In this document: positions 28,691 through 36,794 of the stretch, in pieces
Position numbering within the stretch: the first letter of the stretch is position 1
Layout: each line of letters opens with the position of its first letter
Source: Gammaproteobacteria bacterium
GTDB taxonomy: Bacteria; Pseudomonadota; Gammaproteobacteria; Arenicellales; JAJDZL01
NCBI GenBank assembly: GCA_022823405.1
Contig: JAJDXD010000063.1
Span: 1-54,714, forward strand
Length of the DNA stretch: 54,714 bases
Reading direction: 5' to 3'
The notes under the pieces: generated by a model
Database searches by the model: none
Seen by the model: the letters and a program-made list of their open reading frames with translations, nothing else
What the model was told of the DNA's origin: nothing
Position numbers and translations under genes: made by a program

Positions 28691-29479
28691 TCAATCAAAT
28701 TTAGCCGGTCTTTTCTCGACAAAAGCCCGTACACCCTCAGCAAAGTCGCCTGAAACAGCACAGTTTATAAACAGTTCCTGCTCCAACTTCAGTTGTTTGT
28801 TGAGATCATTCTGGAACGATTGCCTGATCAGTCTTTTTGCGTTTGACACAGCTAAACGCGCAGTCTTTGCAATTTGGTTCGCTGCTTTTTCAACAGTGGC
28901 ATCCAGATCTTCATCATCGACAACCTGATTGATCAATCCGATTTCAAGCGCTTCATCAGCAGAGTATCTTTTTGTCAGCAATACTATTTCCATCGCTTTT
29001 TTCATTCCAACAGATCGAGGCAGATGGAAAGTGCTACCACCATCGGGTGAAGTACCCAATAGGTTGTAAGCAGATGTGTAGAATGAGTTTCTTGTACCAA
29101 TGGCAAGATCGCAATCGGTCACCAAACTCATTCCAAATCCTGCCGCGGCGCCGCGTACCTTTGCAATGACAGGAACTGGCAGATTTGCCAATCGCTCAAC
29201 TAATTGATGAACATTCGATATTAACTCACTGAATATTTTTCGTTTTTCATCAGCTTCGGCATCAATCATGTCATGAAAATACACGATATCGCCACCAGCC
29301 ATAAAGTTATCGCCTTTCCCTTCAATAACAACGCAGCGAACCTCAGAATTGCCTTCAATCAATTGGACAGCTTCATTTAAACCATTCAGCATATTCCAGT
29401 TCAGAGCATTGAACTGTTTCGGACGTGATAGTGTAATCGTGAAAATGCCATCTTGCAAATGTGTTTCTACTGGATTCAT
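28691..29479 (-). CDS. Enoyl-CoA hydratase/isomerase family protein
   Basis: A crotonase-superfamily protein of 262 residues. It carries the N-terminal TITLSRPKQFNALNWNM, the oxyanion-hole segment containing FMAGGDIVYF, and AAAGFGMSLVTDCDLAI, followed by TSPDGGSTFHLPRSVG and a C-terminal helical region ending FVEKRPAKF. The second catalytic-position acid of true hydratases appears replaced around DGGST, so whether it hydrates, isomerises or does something else cannot be settled here. It stands alone at the edge of the accessory region, probably with its own promoter upstream. An enoyl-CoA hydratase role in fatty acid or amino acid breakdown is the default. Confidence 0.9.
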   Translation of the reverse strand: MNPVETHLQDGIFTITLSRPKQFNALNWNMLNGLNEAVQLIEGNSEVRCVVIEGKGDNFMAGGDIVYFHDMIDAEADEKRKIFSELISNVHQLVERLANLPVPVIAKVRGAAAGFGMSLVTDCDLAIGTRNSFYTSAYNLLGTSPDGGSTFHLPRSVGMKKAMEIVLLTKRYSADEALEIGLINQVVDDEDLDATVEKAANQIAKTARLAVSNAKRLIRQSFQNDLNKQLKLEQELFINCAVSGDFAEGVRAFVEKRPAKFD

Positions 29480-29738
29480 GAGTTTACGCTCCGTTCATGT
29501 TCTTGGTTTATTAACACGATCAGCCAAAAATTGTAATTTTGTTTCTGGGATTTCACATTTATTGATTTCAAGCAGATTTCAAATATAGAGTTTCGTCTTT
29601 TCCATACTGATTAGATAATATGTCTAAAATAATCCTTTGATAAATAAAGATTATGTTCTACAGTACATAGTTCGATTTGGTTTAAGAAAAGCCTCAGTTT
29701 CGATACATTTGTCTCGCGGTACGATGACAAACATCTGA
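29480..29738. other. AT-rich intergenic stretch before the first hipA relic
   Basis: Low-complexity AT-rich sequence with no recognisable gene. It should hold the promoter of the enoyl-CoA hydratase gene (minus strand) and perhaps the fully eroded 5' part of the hipA relic that becomes readable from 29739. Confidence 0.4.
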
Positions 29739-30089
29739 ATTGGACATACTGACATACACCTCACAATGTGGTTTCTAATCTACCCGGACAAGCACGATAC
29801 TACGTTGGCTCCTGCCTATGATTTCGATTCGACTATTCCCTATATCGCGATTGACAGAGTCTTACTCTATTTCGGTTAATCCAAACGCTTTAATCAAATT
29901 TAAGAAGACGAAGTACTTCAGCTCGGTGCTAAGGAGCGATTGCCAGTCAAACTCGTGCTTGTCACGGCGCACGAAACCGTTGAACTGTTGCACCAGTATT
30001 GGAAGTCAGAATATACACATATACCACTTGACAACAGGGCTGTCCGTACTATTGAAGAGTATTTGAAAACTGCACAAATTATCGGTTAA
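29739..30089 (+). pseudogene. Decayed HipA-type toxin kinase, C-terminal part (relic 1)
   Basis: A 117-codon frame without frameshift but with in-frame stops TAA at 29877 and TAA at 29901 (and TGA just upstream at 29736). Its translation follows the HipA C-terminal domain: IGHTDIHL (family IGNTDMHLKN), then LIYPDK, APAYDFDSTIPYI, SKRFNQ, AKERLPVKLVL, HETVELLHQYW and a terminal IEEYLKTAQIIG. HipA family proteins are serine/threonine kinases acting as toxins with the HipB antitoxin. The N-terminal half and any hipB are not recognisable. The conserved loop residues are also changed (KN to TM), so it is dead on two counts. Confidence 0.8.
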
Positions 30090-30124
30090 TACTTCTTGGA
30101 TTCCATGTAAGCCCACTGATAGAG

Positions 30125-30153
30125 TTGACAAACATTGTAAATTATTTGATAAT
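30125..30153 (+). promoter_or_regulatory. Near-consensus sigma-70 promoter of the GHKL/STAS-like gene
   Basis: TTGACA at 30125-30130 and GATAAT at 30148-30153 with an exact 17-base spacer. Transcription would start near 30160, giving a leader of about 40 bases before the ATG at 30199. It is the best promoter match noticed in the window and lies between the first hipA relic and the gene. Confidence 0.7.
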
Positions 30154-30198
30154 TATTGATAAAATTTTACTTTTTACTTGTCAATAACTAAGGATGGC

Positions 30199-31212
30199 AT
30201 GAAAAATAAAAGCCAAGAAATTCGGAAATTCATCATTCAAAATGTAAATCAGTTTCCAAATGAAATTGCAAAACTAACTTCAATTGAATATTCCATCTCT
30301 CGGCAAGCAGTCAACCAGCACTTAAACAAATTGATAGCCGATCAAGTGCTGGATGCAGAGGGAGTTACAATGAACCGAACTTATCGACTTCGCTCTACTA
30401 GTTGGGAAAAACGCTATCCGTTAGACAGCCAATTGGCTGAAGACGTTGTGTGGAGAAATGATATTGAAGTCTTACTAGATGATGTTCCTGAAAATGTTTT
30501 GGATATTTGGCATTACGGTTTTACGGAAATGTTCAATAATGCCATTGATCATTCCAATGGAAATTTCGTTGACGTGGAAGTCGAAAAGACTGCGGCTGGC
30601 GTCAAAATTGTTTTGATAGATGACGGAATTGGAATTTTAACTAAAATTCAAAATCAATTTGGATTGCTGGACGAGAGACATGCTGTGCTTGAATTGTCCA
30701 AAGGTAAGTTGACAACCGATCCTGCAAACCACTCAGGTCAAGGAATCTTTTTCACCTCGAGAGTGTTTGATGATTTCGCTTTATTGTCAGGCAAAACATT
30801 CTTTAGCCATAATTTTAGCGAATCGGAAGATTGGATTCTGCAAAACAGGGAGCGTATCAAAGGGTCATTTATCTCTATGGAACTGGGTAATCATGTTTCG
30901 AGAACAGCAAAAGAAATTTTTGACAAATTCTCATCTGGTGATGATTATGCCTTTTCAATAACCATTGTTCCAGTTCGGTTGGCACAATACAACAGTGAAA
31001 ATTTAATTTCTCGATCTCAAGCAAAGAGGTTGATGGCGCGGGTTGAACAATTCAAAAAAGTAATCTTGGATTTCAATATGATAGAAACTGTAGGCCAAGC
31101 TTTTGCTGACGAAATATTTCGCGTTTTCCCGAACCGACACCAAGACGTAGAAGTAGTCGCCATCAATACAAACTCAGCTGTTCAGCAAATGATTTCGAGA
31201 GCCAAATCTTGA
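30199..31212 (+). CDS. wHTH - GHKL ATPase - STAS-like (DUF4325-type) regulator
   Basis: A 337-residue, three-part protein. Residues about 5-60 form a winged helix-turn-helix (SRQAVNQHLNKLIAD recognition helix region). About 85-225 is a GHKL ATPase: N-box E110-x3-N114-x3-H118 (EMFNNAIDH), G1 box DDGIG (141-145) and G2 box SGQGI (179-183). The C-terminal 65 residues (ISRSQAKRLMARV, then VILDFNMIETVGQAFADEIF) match the STAS-like fold known as DUF4325. The start is ATG 30199 with AAGGA just upstream; a TTG at 30178 also opens the frame. GHKL plus STAS recalls anti-sigma kinases and their antagonists, here fused with a DNA-binding domain. No partner gene is adjacent; function is unknown. It is flanked by hipA relics. 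Confidence 0.88.
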   Translation: MKNKSQEIRKFIIQNVNQFPNEIAKLTSIEYSISRQAVNQHLNKLIADQVLDAEGVTMNRTYRLRSTSWEKRYPLDSQLAEDVVWRNDIEVLLDDVPENVLDIWHYGFTEMFNNAIDHSNGNFVDVEVEKTAAGVKIVLIDDGIGILTKIQNQFGLLDERHAVLELSKGKLTTDPANHSGQGIFFTSRVFDDFALLSGKTFFSHNFSESEDWILQNRERIKGSFISMELGNHVSRTAKEIFDKFSSGDDYAFSITIVPVRLAQYNSENLISRSQAKRLMARVEQFKKVILDFNMIETVGQAFADEIFRVFPNRHQDVEVVAINTNSAVQQMISRAKS

Positions 31213-31529
31213 TATTCAAACTACGACGCTTCGAGTTGAAAAAGAAAGGGAAAGGCAATCATGAGTAATGATTAGTGATTTATGATTCAATATCCTTCAG
31301 GACCTGTGTTTTCACTAATTTCATACTCACTTTCTTGGTATGAATTGCTTATGTAACTGTGAACTACAGATCATGGGAACATCTAACGATTTCAGCGCGT
31401 CTACCTAAAATACAATCTACGTCCTGCTCATTCAGGTCACTCACTGGTATCCATTTGCTCCAGACAGATAATTAGGCACGCTCTACTCGTCTTCCTTTAT
31501 TCAGGCGCCACACTGCTTCTTTCATCTGC
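31213..31529. other. Gene-free stretch after the regulator
   Basis: No supported gene, RNA or terminator. It may include the eroded N-terminal part of the second hipA relic, but I could not recognise HipA sequence in any frame here. Confidence 0.4.
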
Positions 31530-31865
31530 ATCGAAAGAAGTTATGCTGACATTGTCATTCGCAGATTGACTTTTGACACTTTAGTTGGACATGCTGAAGT
31601 ACACCTTCTAAGAAAGTCTCCAATCTGTCTGGACTAGTGCTATGATGCGTTTGCGCCTGCCTATGACTTCGTTTCGACGATTCACTATATCGCCGATGAC
31701 AAAGCCACACTTGCTTTCAGTCGAACCAAACGATTCGATCAAAATTCACAAGACGAACATCTTCACTTCGCTGCCAAGGAGCGATTACCCGTCAATCTCG
31801 AACTCGACAAGGTGTACGAATCCATTGAGCTGCTCCACCAGTATAATCTGAACTTTCTCGGCTAA
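31530..31865 (+). pseudogene. Decayed HipA-type toxin kinase, C-terminal part (relic 2)
   Basis: One continuous frame of 112 codons with one in-frame stop (TAG, about 31635). It reads YADIVIRRLTFDTLVGHAEV, matching the HipA stretch around RRLxFNxLVGNxDxH, then APAYDFVSTIHYIADD, SRTKRFDQ, AKERLPVNLEL and ESIELLHQYN, before a premature TAA at 31863. It is shorter than relic 1 by about 25 residues at the C-terminus. The two relics resemble each other in protein and partly in DNA (for instance around AAGGAGCGATT) but differ enough to be old paralogues rather than a recent duplication. Confidence 0.8.
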
Positions 31866-32029
31866 GAATGACAGGTAATACTTATAATTAAGTGTTTGCA
31901 TATTCAATGAGATATCACAGTTTAGTTATGCGAAACTTTAAATAATGAGTTCACGTGTTGAGTTCGAACCTAGTGAATGTTTGAAGAATTAATCGGTAGG
32001 TATCAATTCGTACTTGGGAATCTATAGAA

Positions 32030-33094
32030 ATGGCTAAAACAATTCGCATAGACAATTGCTCGATTGGACCAGAACATCCGCCCTATATCGTGGCAGAGAT
32101 GTCAGCCAACCACAACGGCGACATTAAGCGAGCCTACAAGATTCTGGACGCAGTGAAAGCAGCTGGTGCAAACGCGGTAAAGATTCAAACCTACCGCGCT
32201 GACACAATTACGATCAATCACTCTGCTCCCGAGTTCATTGTGAAGGGAGGACTTTGGGATGGACGCCAACTATTCGATCTTTATGAAGAGGCCTACACCC
32301 CCTGGGAATGGCATGGTCCGATTTTTGATCATGCCAAAAAAATTGGACTGACTATCTTTTCTTCTCCATTCGATCCTACCGCGGTAGATTTACTTGAGAG
32401 TCTTGGTGCTCCAGCATACAAAATTGCGTCCCCAGAGTTAATTGACCTGCCCCTGATTAAATATGTTGCTCGCACTGGTAAACCCATCATCATGTCTACT
32501 GGGATGGCAAATCTAGAAGAGATATCGGAAGCCATTGAAGCAGCTCGAAGTGCAGGAGCAGAGGATATTGTTGTTTTGCACTGCACTTCGGCCTATCCAA
32601 CTGACCCCAAAGAGTCGAATCTAGCAACAATGGCAGAGATTGCTGATCGTTTCGATGTGTTGAGCGGATTATCTGATCATACTCCTGGTACAACCGTTCC
32701 GGCCATCGCAATCGCACTCGGGGCAAATCTGATCGAAAAACACTTTACACTGGCCCGCTCTGATGGTGGCGTTGACAGCGCATTTTCATTAGAACCTGCG
32801 GAACTTGCGGAATTGGTGCAGGCAGCACGCGTTGCAAAAGTCGCAGTCGGTCATCCTAGCTTCGAACCGACTTCTTCTGAAAAAAAGATACTCAAGATTC
32901 GTCGTTCGCTGTATGTCGTATATCCCATTTCAAAAGGTGAAGAATTTACAGAATCAAATATTCGTTCAATTCGTCCGGGACTCGGATTGAAGCCAAAATA
33001 TTTTGAGCAAATTCTGGGTCGACGAGCGTCTCGCAATCTGCAATTTGGTGAACCTCTTCAGCCATCGATGATCGACGGCGGACTTGAAGAATAG
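32030..33094 (+). CDS. pseI: Pseudaminic acid synthase (NeuB/PseI family)
   Basis: PseI condenses a 6-deoxy-hexose derivative with phosphoenolpyruvate to make pseudaminic acid, a nonulosonic acid for flagella, capsule or O-antigen. The 354-residue protein has the NeuB TIM barrel (YIVAEMSANHNGDIKRA, KIASPELIDLPLI, STGMANLEEI, LHCTSAYPT, GLSDHTPGT, EKHFTLARSDGGVDS) and a C-terminal SAF antifreeze-like domain (about 285-345, RRSLYVVYPISKGEEF). The GGLWDGRQLFDLYEEAYTPW segment favours PseI over NeuB or LegI. No other pse genes are adjacent, so its substrate must come from genes elsewhere. It begins 164 bases after the second hipA relic. Confidence 0.9.
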   Translation: MAKTIRIDNCSIGPEHPPYIVAEMSANHNGDIKRAYKILDAVKAAGANAVKIQTYRADTITINHSAPEFIVKGGLWDGRQLFDLYEEAYTPWEWHGPIFDHAKKIGLTIFSSPFDPTAVDLLESLGAPAYKIASPELIDLPLIKYVARTGKPIIMSTGMANLEEISEAIEAARSAGAEDIVVLHCTSAYPTDPKESNLATMAEIADRFDVLSGLSDHTPGTTVPAIAIALGANLIEKHFTLARSDGGVDSAFSLEPAELAELVQAARVAKVAVGHPSFEPTSSEKKILKIRRSLYVVYPISKGEEFTESNIRSIRPGLGLKPKYFEQILGRRASRNLQFGEPLQPSMIDGGLEE

Positions 33095-33137
33095 CTTTCC
33101 CCTAAATTCAAGCAAAACAAGCCAACCTGATTATTCA

Positions 33138-33644
33138 ATGATGGCAACTCAACCCATCATCTATTGCGATATGGACGGTGTTTTATGCGACTTCTTTTCT
33201 GCCGTTCAAAAGCTAACCGATAAACCAATTAAGACACTGTCTGTTTCCCAGATGTGGGCACTTTGTCGTGAGCAGGCTGACTTTTGGGAGAATCTAGAGT
33301 GGATGGATGGTGGAAGAAGCGTCTGGCAGGTTGTCGCTCACTACCGTGGTCATATTCTTTCTTCGCTCCCCTACTCTGACCCAAACAGTGATCCGGGAAA
33401 AAGAAAGTGGCTTCGCAACAACATTGGACTAACAGATTCTGAGCGAATCCATCTTGTCAATCGACGAACTAACAAGCAGAACTTCGCTGTTTCGAATCAT
33501 TCTCCAAACATTTTGATCGACGACTACATCAAAAACACGAATGAGTGGCAAGCAGCTGGAGGAAACGCCATCCTTCACGTTAGTCTCGAAGATACACTCC
33601 AACAGCTACGGGAACTCGGGATCAACACCGACCTCCAATCTTAA
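33138..33644 (+). CDS. HAD-family 5'(3')-deoxyribonucleotidase-like protein
   Basis: A 168-residue HAD phosphatase. Motif I is CDMDGVLCDF, just after the start, with the nucleophilic Asp followed two residues on by the second acid; motif III/IV is around PNILIDDYIKN. The pattern, with WENLEWMDGGRSVWQVV between, matches the cytosolic/mitochondrial 5'(3')-deoxyribonucleotidase (NT5C) group, which removes phosphate from deoxyribonucleotides. I start it at ATG 33138 (a second ATG follows at once); the open frame begins upstream at a TTG inside pseI. It lies 43 bases after pseI on the same strand; a link with sugar-nucleotide metabolism is only a guess. Confidence 0.75.
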   Translation: MMATQPIIYCDMDGVLCDFFSAVQKLTDKPIKTLSVSQMWALCREQADFWENLEWMDGGRSVWQVVAHYRGHILSSLPYSDPNSDPGKRKWLRNNIGLTDSERIHLVNRRTNKQNFAVSNHSPNILIDDYIKNTNEWQAAGGNAILHVSLEDTLQQLRELGINTDLQS

Positions 33645-33647
33645 ATT

Positions 33648-34172
33648 TCAACGGAATTTAAGAGTTACTTCGCCAGGTTGCAATCGGTGATCGGCAAAAT
33701 AACCAGCCTTCGTTTCCAGTGCGTATTTGATATCACGCCCAGGTGAATAGAAGTTCGAGCTTGAACCTCCCTTCAACGGCGGTTTCATTCGCGTCACTAA
33801 AAAAAGCAGCCCCTTCGAATCAAAGAATCCAATGTCGAGTTCAGCATGGACATTGTTCATGTGAAAACTGCGATTTTGGGGTGAAGGATAAACAAAAAGA
33901 ATAGCGTTTTGGTCAATGATCTTGGGACATATGTGCTGATTTCCCGCAGCTCTCTCCCTTGGTTCATCAGCAATTCTCACGCGAAGATCAGTTTCTTCGC
34001 CATTTTCATGGCGAAGAGAAATAACTGCGTGGTGCATACTCGCCCAATGTCGCGTTGACAACTTGCAATCTTCCGCATTACTCGTGCCAACTTGAGTCAT
34101 CAGCAAGACCGCAGTCAGGATGGCAACTTTAGTTGAGTGCTGCGCAAACAACTTCACAAATTCGATCAACAT
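33648..34172 (-). CDS. Secreted DUF192 family protein
   Basis: A 174-residue protein with a likely signal peptide (KVAILTAVLLMTQVGTSNA, cleavage near residue 33), then a DUF192 domain: VRIADEPRERAAGNQHI, ILFVYPSPQNRSFHMNNV, LDIGFFDSKGL and the C-terminal YSPGRDIKYALETKAGYFAD. DUF192 proteins are small periplasmic or extracellular proteins of unknown function. The ATG at 34172 lies inside the end of the aminotransferase gene (44-base overlap); a TTG seven codons on is an alternative start. It may be co-transcribed with the two sugar genes upstream. Confidence 0.82.
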   Translation of the reverse strand: MLIEFVKLFAQHSTKVAILTAVLLMTQVGTSNAEDCKLSTRHWASMHHAVISLRHENGEETDLRVRIADEPRERAAGNQHICPKIIDQNAILFVYPSPQNRSFHMNNVHAELDIGFFDSKGLLFLVTRMKPPLKGGSSSNFYSPGRDIKYALETKAGYFADHRLQPGEVTLKFR

Positions 34173-35241
34173 GCTGATCTGGCATTTCAGGGTAAAGTGG
34201 CAAAGAAAGCACTTCCCTGCAAGCTTGCATCGTTTTTGGAAATTTTTCGTCCGAATATCCTAGTTCCTGATAAGGGGTCTGATTGTGGATAGGCATAGGA
34301 TAGTAAATCTGGTACCCAATGTGGTGAGACCGCAGCGCATCGGCAATCCTGTTTCGTTCAGGTGACCTGATGGTAAAGATGTTGAAGGCGTGCTTTCTGT
34401 CAGGTAAATCTTTCGGTAAATCAACTGGATAATCCTGTAATAACTGGTGGTATCGATCTGCCAGCTCGCGTCTTCGCTTGATCATCTGAGAAACTGACTT
34501 GAGCTTAAGACTCAATAGCACTGCCTGAACCGCATCTAACCGACTAGTACAGCCGACTAATTCGTGGTGGTTCGGGCCAGTAATCCCGTGGTTTCTCAAT
34601 AATCTCAGCTTCTCAGCATACTCCTCACAGTTTGTGGTAATCATTCCGCCATCACCATATGCACCCAACACCTTTGTCGGGTAAAAGCTGAAACACCCAA
34701 AATCCCCGATATTTCCACAAAAAGCGTCACCGTAGACACTACCAAATGCCTGTGCAACGTCTTCAATTACAGGAATTCCGTACTCCTTACCAATGGAGCA
34801 TATCTCCTCCATGTTCGCTGGAAGGCCGAATAGATGGACAGGCAGAATGGCCTTCACGCGATCATCTACTGCTTCGCGAATTCTTTGTGGATCAACATTG
34901 AAATCATCCTGACAGATGTCAACAAATCGAGGTTTGGCACCAACCAGAGATATGGCTTCAACTGATGCATAAAACGTAAAGTTCGGCACAATGACAGTAT
35001 CGCCGGAACCGACTCCAACAGCCCGCAAGGCAATGACGATGGCATCCGTGCCATTTGCGACAGTTACGACATGATTTACACCTAGATATTCTGCAAGTTC
35101 AGATTCAATCTGATTGACTGCGGATCCGAGAATGAAGTTTCCTGTTTGTCCGAGACGCTCGATTTCTTCCAACCAAGCTGTCCGATAGTTCGAAAACTGG
35201 TGAGTCAGATCAAAGTAGGGAATACTTGTTGAATTGGGCAT
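34129..35241 (-). CDS. DegT/DnrJ/EryC1/StrS family sugar aminotransferase
   Basis: A 370-residue PLP enzyme of the sugar-nucleotide aminotransferase class, which adds an amino group to a keto sugar bound to a nucleotide. The PLP lysine is in FYPTKVLGAYGDGG (about K190), the cofactor aspartate region is IEDVAQAFG and the phosphate-binding loop is ANGTDAIVIAL. Residues RNHGITGPNHHELVG fit the WbpE/Per-type group. The start ATG overlaps the stop of the Gfo/Idh gene (TGATG). Coupling with a dehydrogenase resembles the WbpB-WbpE pair that makes 3-amino sugars for O-antigen; the exact substrate is unknown. Confidence 0.9.
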   Translation of the reverse strand: MPNSTSIPYFDLTHQFSNYRTAWLEEIERLGQTGNFILGSAVNQIESELAEYLGVNHVVTVANGTDAIVIALRAVGVGSGDTVIVPNFTFYASVEAISLVGAKPRFVDICQDDFNVDPQRIREAVDDRVKAILPVHLFGLPANMEEICSIGKEYGIPVIEDVAQAFGSVYGDAFCGNIGDFGCFSFYPTKVLGAYGDGGMITTNCEEYAEKLRLLRNHGITGPNHHELVGCTSRLDAVQAVLLSLKLKSVSQMIKRRRELADRYHQLLQDYPVDLPKDLPDRKHAFNIFTIRSPERNRIADALRSHHIGYQIYYPMPIHNQTPYQELGYSDEKFPKTMQACREVLSLPLYPEMPDQHVDRICEVVCAALN

Positions 35242-36182
35242 CAATGCTGGCCAATTTGCTCGCGAACCATTTGTGCTACGCGAATTGCCAGTACTGCATC
35301 TTCGCCTGACACAAAGGGTTCACCACCATTTCGTAGGATTTCCACGAAATGATCAATCTCGTTTTTAAGTGTTAAAGCGGGCACAGTATCAATCTGCTGT
35401 GTTGATGTACTGTGTGAGAATTGATCCTTTTCATCATAGGATCGATTGGTTAGCAATATCGACTGGTCAAGTAAATCCAGTTCCAGCAACTGCTGCCTCA
35501 TATATATCTTGAAGTTTCGGAGCCTATCATTTGCGACTCTTGAGGCCGTTACATTCGCAACGGCCTGATTCTCAAACTCAATTCGGGCATTTGCGATGTC
35601 TACATGGGATGTAATGACTGATGCTCCGAGTGCAGAAACAGACTTGACGGGTGCATTAATCATCGCCAAAACCAGATCGATGTCGTGAATCATCAAATCT
35701 GTGATGACATCGACGTCGCCACCTCGTCCTGCGAATATTCCGTGTCGGTTGGCGTCGATATATTCCGGCCGATCAATTCGGTGTGCGATCTCCATAATCG
35801 CTGAATTAAATCGCTCCTGATGTCCAACCAGCAATTTGGCAGAATGCTGGTGTGCCAATTCAACAAGATCTTCGGCATCAGCAACAGACGCTGCAAGCGG
35901 CTTTTCCATCAGCATGTGCACCCCGTCCCTGAGAAATATTTCTGCAACTTCGCGATGCATAACCGTAGGGACGGCAATGCTCACAGCATCAATCTTACCA
36001 AGAAGTTCTGCGGGTTCAGTGTAACTTGGACATCCTAGCAAATCAGCAACATACCGACTCCGATCCAGGTCAACATCGGCAACCCCTACCAATTCCACAT
36101 GTTCATTCGCTGCAAAATGTTCGGCGTGCAATTTGCCGATGAAACCAACCCCAGCGATACCAACTCTTAGTTTTGGTGTCAC
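35241..36182 (-). CDS. Gfo/Idh/MocA family oxidoreductase
   Basis: A 313-residue NAD(P)-dependent oxidoreductase. The N-terminal Rossmann fold has GIAGVGFIGKLHAEHF, followed by the EKPLAAS motif, whose lysine is catalytic in the family, and DLMIHDIDLVLAMI in the C-terminal domain. Together with the overlapping aminotransferase it suggests oxidation then amination of a sugar nucleotide (as for WbpB and WbpE), giving an amino sugar for a surface polysaccharide. That assignment is inference; inositol or other polyol substrates cannot be excluded. Confidence 0.88.
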   Translation of the reverse strand: MTPKLRVGIAGVGFIGKLHAEHFAANEHVELVGVADVDLDRSRYVADLLGCPSYTEPAELLGKIDAVSIAVPTVMHREVAEIFLRDGVHMLMEKPLAASVADAEDLVELAHQHSAKLLVGHQERFNSAIMEIAHRIDRPEYIDANRHGIFAGRGGDVDVITDLMIHDIDLVLAMINAPVKSVSALGASVITSHVDIANARIEFENQAVANVTASRVANDRLRNFKIYMRQQLLELDLLDQSILLTNRSYDEKDQFSHSTSTQQIDTVPALTLKNEIDHFVEILRNGGEPFVSGEDAVLAIRVAQMVREQIGQH

Positions 36183-36289
36183 TTGTTTCCTACTGCTGTC
36201 GCCGTTTGCTAGAGTTCATTTCAACGATGCTACTGGTCAGTTAAAATTGGTACTGTATTTTATTTGAAATAAACTGCTTGTGATTTGCC

Positions 36290-36757
36290 GTGCTGTCGAA
36301 ACTCAGACAAAACTTAACGTCGATGCTTCTGGTTGAAGACTCAGATATGAATCGCGATCGGACTTGGAATCCCTCATCTGCTGCGACTGCACTGCTCATC
36401 GAAACCGCCCGTGCAGATGATCATTTCGATGAATCTGAACTCGCTCAAATTGAACAGACGCTGATCAATGTGCTGAATATTGATGCATCCCATATCAAAC
36501 AAACACTGGAATCAGCTCAACAGGAATTGGACCAGGCAACCTGCCTACATGAGTTAACTTCAATTATCAACAGTGATTGGGAATTCAAAGCAAAGGTTAA
36601 CTTAATTGAGGCGATGTGGAAAGTTGTTCTGACTGATCAGCACATCGATCCAAACGAACAGCATCTCATGCGCAAGATCAAGGGGCTATTGCACATTCCC
36701 CAGTCTGAATACATCGCCGCCAAACTAAGAGCCCGCGACTCTTTGAAGTCAGATTAA
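36290..36757 (+). CDS. TerB-like (tellurite resistance TerB family) protein
   Basis: A 155-residue, all-helical acidic protein. The TerB-type repeats of acidic helix hairpins are seen in ALLIETARADDHFDESELAQ and LIEAMWKVVLTDQHIDPNEQ; these conserved Asp residues bind metal in TerB. A single TerB-like protein without other ter genes is common in proteobacteria, and its role is unknown. The start is GTG at 36290, with no strong ribosome binding site; an ATG 11 codons on is possible. It is divergent from the oxidoreductase gene and convergent with ssb. Confidence 0.8.
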   Translation: MLSKLRQNLTSMLLVEDSDMNRDRTWNPSSAATALLIETARADDHFDESELAQIEQTLINVLNIDASHIKQTLESAQQELDQATCLHELTSIINSDWEFKAKVNLIEAMWKVVLTDQHIDPNEQHLMRKIKGLLHIPQSEYIAAKLRARDSLKSD

Positions 36758-36794
36758 GTTACGACTTCCATTTACGAAGAGACGATTTTCCCAA

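Noticed and set aside
29877..29903. Stop codon read-through or recoding in hipA relic 1
   Set aside because: Two stops of the same kind plus altered conserved residues and no N-terminal half point to a plain pseudogene.
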